Source: Gallionellaceae bacterium
GTDB taxonomy: Bacteria; Pseudomonadota; Gammaproteobacteria; Burkholderiales; Thiobacillaceae
NCBI GenBank assembly: GCA_028714875.1
Contig: JAQTLN010000017.1
Span: 1-64,000, forward strand
Length of the DNA stretch: 64,000 nucleotides
Direction of reading: 5' to 3'
Shown one piece after another: positions 59,046-64,000 of this stretch. The notes beneath the pieces are model-generated. The model was not told where the DNA came from, ran no database searches, and was given only the letters and a program-made list of their open reading frames with translations. Within the stretch, counting starts at the first letter, position 1. Each line of letters starts with the position of its first letter. The translations under genes and the position numbers were made by a program.

Positions 59046-60494
59046 TCAGAGTATCCCCGCCGCGTAATCCGCCAGGCGCGAGCGTTCGCCGCGAGCCAGG
59101 GTGATGTGGCCACCGTGCTGCCAGCCCTTGAAGCGGTCCACCACGTAGGTGATGCCGGAACTGCCTTCGGTCAGGTAGGGCGTGTCGATCTGCGAGATGT
59201 TGCCCAGGCAGACCACCTTGGTGCCGGGACCGGCGCGGGTGATCAGGGTCTTCATCTGCTTCGAGGTGAGGTTCTGCGCTTCGTCGATGATCAAAAACTT
59301 GTTGATGAAGGTGCGGCCGCGCATGAAGTTGAGCGATTTCACCTTGATGCGGCTGCGCACCAGATCCTGGGTCGCCGCCCTGCCCCACTCGCCGGCTTCC
59401 TCGTCGGGCTTGTTGAGCACGTCCAGGTTGTCTTCCAGGGCGCCCATCCAGGGCGTCATTTTTTCCTCCTCGGTGCCGGGCAGGAAACCGATGTCCTCTC
59501 CCACCGGGATGGTCACGCGGGTCATGATGATTTCGCTGTAGGTCTTGGCTTCGAGTATCTGGGTTAGGCCGGCGGCGAGGGTGAGCAGGGTCTTGCCAGT
59601 GCCGGCCTGCCCGAGCAGGGAAACGAAGTCGATATCCGGGTCCATCAACACGTTGAGGGCGAAGTTCTGCTCGCGGTTACGCGCGGTGATGCCCCAGACG
59701 TTGTTCTTGTGGTGGGAATAATCCTTCACGGTTTCCAGCACGGCGGTCTTGCCGGTCACTTCGATCACCTTGGCCTGGAACGGGTTGGGGCCTTCCTGCC
59801 AGACGAACTCGTTGACCAGGAAGGTGGGCACCAGCGGGCCGCTCAGGCGGTAATAGGAGCGGCCGTCCTTCTGCCAGGACTCCATGCCCTTGCCGTGCTT
59901 GTCCCAGAAGTCGGCCGGCAGTTCGATCACGCCGCTGTAGAGCAGGTCGCTGTCTTCCAGCACCTTGTCATTGAAGTAGTCCTCCGCCGGAATCGCCAGC
60001 GCGCGCGCCTTGATGCGCATGTTGATGTCTTTCGACACCAGGATGACCTGACGCTCCGGTTGCGCGCCCTGCAGATGCGCCACCACCCCGAGTATCTGGT
60101 TGTCCACCTTGCTGAAAGGCAATACGGCGGTGACGTCGCTGGTGATCGGGTGAGTCTGCAGGAACAGGCGGCCGGTGGCGGCCTTGTGGCTGTGCTCGGC
60201 GAGAGAAATGCCGTCCTGGATATTGAGTTCGGCGGGGCTGACGATTTCTTCCAGGAAGCGGGTGACCTGGCGGGCATTGCGCGCGACTTCGGTCATGCCC
60301 TTCTTGTTGTGGTCGAGTTCCTCCAGGGTCGCCATCGGCAGATAGATGTCGTGTTCCTGGAAGCGGTAGAGACAGGTGGGGTCATGCAACAGCACATTAG
60401 TATCGAGAACGAACAACTTGGTCGCTTGCTTGGCCGCTTTTTTGCTCGTGGCGGGCTTGCGTGTTTGCTTCGTCGTGCCGGTCTTGCTCACCAT
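59046..60494 (-). CDS. PhoH2-like protein (PIN-PhoH fusion)
   Basis: 482 residues. A Lys/Thr-rich N-terminus is followed by a PIN domain (FVLDTNVLLHDPT, LEELDHNKKG, VILVSKDINMRIKA) and a PhoH ATPase domain (Walker A LLGQAGTGKTLLTLA, Walker B FLIIDEAQNLT). PhoH2 proteins are ATP-dependent RNA-unwinding ribonucleases. It is convergent with the vapBC operon, 12 bp apart. ATG 60494 is chosen by the usual N-terminus. Confidence 0.92.
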   Translation of the reverse strand: MVSKTGTTKQTRKPATSKKAAKQATKLFVLDTNVLLHDPTCLYRFQEHDIYLPMATLEELDHNKKGMTEVARNARQVTRFLEEIVSPAELNIQDGISLAEHSHKAATGRLFLQTHPITSDVTAVLPFSKVDNQILGVVAHLQGAQPERQVILVSKDINMRIKARALAIPAEDYFNDKVLEDSDLLYSGVIELPADFWDKHGKGMESWQKDGRSYYRLSGPLVPTFLVNEFVWQEGPNPFQAKVIEVTGKTAVLETVKDYSHHKNNVWGITARNREQNFALNVLMDPDIDFVSLLGQAGTGKTLLTLAAGLTQILEAKTYSEIIMTRVTIPVGEDIGFLPGTEEEKMTPWMGALEDNLDVLNKPDEEAGEWGRAATQDLVRSRIKVKSLNFMRGRTFINKFLIIDEAQNLTSKQMKTLITRAGPGTKVVCLGNISQIDTPYLTEGSSGITYVVDRFKGWQHGGHITLARGERSRLADYAAGIL

Positions 60495-60523
60495 CAGGGT
60501 CTCTCCAGTTAGCCGTTGGGAAA

Positions 60524-60979
60524 TTACAGGGTACGCACGAATTCCAGCACTTCCTGAGCATGGCCGGGCACTTTCACGCCACGCCATGCTTTCGCGACCG
60601 TGCCGTCCGGCGCGATCACGAAAGTGCTGCGTTCGATGCCGCGCACCTGTTTGCCATACATGTTTTTCAGTTTCATGACGCCGAACGCTTCACAGGCCAG
60701 TTCGTCCGGGTCGGCGATGAGATCGAAGGTAAACGCCTCCTTGGCCTTGAAGCCCTCATGCGACTTCACACTGTCACGCGAGATACCGAAAACTTCCCAG
60801 CCCAGCGCCTGGAACAGCGCATGGAGATCGCGAAAATCCTGGCCCTCGGTGGTGCAGCCGGACGTGTTGTCCTTGGGATAAAAATAAAGGACGACACCGC
60901 GTCCTTTGAAATCACTGAGTTTCACGTTCTTGCCGCCGGTGGCGGCGAGGTCGAAATCAAGGGCTGCGGGCTGATCCAT
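60524..60979 (-). CDS. bcp: Peroxiredoxin of the Bcp/PrxQ family
   Basis: 151 residues. The peroxidatic Cys is in DNTSGCTTEGQDFRD, and ISRDSVKSHEGF and STFVIAPDGTVAKAW are typical. The second Cys found five residues after the first in many Bcp proteins is absent (position is Gln/Asp). Another Cys at DELACEAFGV could be the resolving residue, or the enzyme is a one-Cys type. It reduces hydroperoxides with thioredoxin and is 29 bp downstream of no other gene on its strand (phoH follows it). Confidence 0.92.
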   Translation of the reverse strand: MDQPAALDFDLAATGGKNVKLSDFKGRGVVLYFYPKDNTSGCTTEGQDFRDLHALFQALGWEVFGISRDSVKSHEGFKAKEAFTFDLIADPDELACEAFGVMKLKNMYGKQVRGIERSTFVIAPDGTVAKAWRGVKVPGHAQEVLEFVRTL

Positions 60980-61097
60980 CGGGTTCTCTTGGGAAGAAGG
61001 ATGAAGCCATTATCCGGAGGCGCTGGAGGTGGAGCAACTCAAGAAAACGCTGACTTGCGCGCTTCGATCAGACTACCCAGGAAGCCCATGTAGGAGC

Positions 61098-61116
61098 GTC
61101 CGCTTGCGGCGCGGAC
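61098..61116. repeat. Short REP-like hairpin
   Basis: GTCCGC-TTGCGGC-GCGGAC within TGTAGGAGCGTCCGCTTGCG resembles the widespread GTAGGAGCG REP type. Single copy in the window, upstream of the orphan hypC. Confidence 0.35.
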
Positions 61117-61196
61117 CACCGTCGCCCGCCAGGGTGAACGCCGCATGTGGCGGGACGCTATCCAGACGCCTTGTGAAGCCGATACACTCGCGCCCC

Positions 61197-61427
61197 ATGT
61201 GCCTCGCCATCCCCATGCGGATTCAATCCATTGACGGTTTAACCGCGCGTTGTGAAGCGAAGGGCGTGCTGCGCGACGTCTCGCTCTACCTGTTGCAGGA
61301 TGAGCCTCCGCTGGTTGGCGACTACGTCATGATCAGCCTGGGCAACGCCATCCAGAAAGTCAGCGAGACGGATGCCCGCCTGGCCTGGGAACTGTTCGAT
61401 CAGATCCTCGCCGAGATTGGCAACTGA
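61197..61427 (+). CDS. Orphan HypC-family protein
   Basis: 76 residues. MCLAIPMRIQSIDGLTAR, GVLRDVSLYLL and VGDYVMISLGNAIQKV are the HypC signature, including the essential Cys2. It stands alone, more than 17 kb from the hup-hyp region, on the other strand. It could be a second HypC dedicated to another hydrogenase (for example a NAD-linked one elsewhere) or a duplicate. Confidence 0.9.
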   Translation: MCLAIPMRIQSIDGLTARCEAKGVLRDVSLYLLQDEPPLVGDYVMISLGNAIQKVSETDARLAWELFDQILAEIGN

Positions 61428-61465
61428 GCGGTTCACATGGCGGCACAGGTGCCGGCGATGGCACC

Positions 61466-61564
61466 TTCCCCCTTTTTCAAAGGGGGAGTGAGGGGGATTT
61501 AGCGACGTTTGCCTGAGCAGCCGTCTCAGAAATCTTCCCCTACCCCCCCTTGCAAAAGGGGGGA
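61466..61564. repeat. Palindromic element pair with conserved spacer
   Basis: CCCCCTTTTTCAAAGGGGG and a CCCCCCCTTGCAAAAGGGGGG half are joined by GCGACGTTTGCCTGAGCAGC. It lies between the orphan hypC and ccoI. The remaining 61428-61632 sequence shows no gene. Confidence 0.85.
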
Positions 61565-61632
61565 GTTGGCGCGGCCACGTTCACCTCGATTTCAACGCCC
61601 AACGCGCACAGAGCCTAATAGAATCCCGCGCC

Positions 61633-64000
<2,368 letters not shown>

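Overview
This is a GC-rich window from a Gram-negative chromosome, most likely a betaproteobacterium. The evidence is the DnaJ, GyrA, Lon and PhoH-type housekeeping genes, an archaeal-type class I aldolase, a CcoI-type copper ATPase, and a complete O2-tolerant uptake hydrogenase system of the Cupriavidus/Rhodocyclales kind. Species cannot be assigned by reading alone.

Layout. Positions 1-10200 hold signalling and envelope genes: a chemoreceptor, a decayed GGDEF/EAL gene, a CHASE receptor that has lost its kinase core, an Hpt-REC-REC-GGDEF response regulator and several exported or membrane proteins. Positions 10440-20370 hold housekeeping genes: dnaJ, a PilZ protein, a class I fructose-bisphosphate aldolase, lon, a DUF4197 protein and gyrA. 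Positions 21218-44484 are one long minus-strand hydrogenase region, in transcription order hupS-L-C-D-F-G-H-I-J, hypE, a DUF559 gene, hypX, hupR, hupU, hupV, hupT, hupK, hypA, hypB, hypF, hypC, hypD. It contains a membrane-bound hydrogenase with all six Cys expected for a [4Fe-3S] proximal cluster, a soluble H2 sensor (HupUV) with its kinase HupT and NtrC-type regulator HupR, and the full set of maturation factors including the aerobic CO-ligand enzyme HypX. Upstream of hupS lies a probable sigma-54 promoter with an IHF-like site and a perfect inverted repeat at the spacing expected of an activator site.

Positions 44729-46437 are a 14-unit tandem array with a 123-125 bp period. It is followed by two large multi-PAS sensors (GGDEF-EAL and hybrid kinase) and a broken third paralogue, an IS110 remnant, an SbcC/SbcD-like (YhaN/YhaO-like) pair, a VapBC toxin-antitoxin pair, a PIN-PhoH ATPase, a peroxiredoxin, an orphan HypC paralogue and the start of ccoI, which runs off the right edge.

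The most unusual feature is a palindromic repeat whose ends are AAATCCCCCC/GGGGGGATTT and whose core hairpins are CCCCCCTTT-AAAGGGGGG. About 20 dispersed loci plus the array are visible, and they are heavily concentrated in the hydrogenase region. Several lie inside genes without breaking the frame: three in hypF, one each in hypX, the SbcC-like gene and hupJ, and others form gene ends. They encode low-complexity peptides of the type PPxPPLxKGG...PPFxKGGxGG. Two copies flank the DUF559 (endonuclease-fold) gene between hypE and hypX, so a DUF559-linked mobile palindrome is the best candidate for an undescribed system here. At least four other inverted-repeat families and two MITE-like elements are also present.
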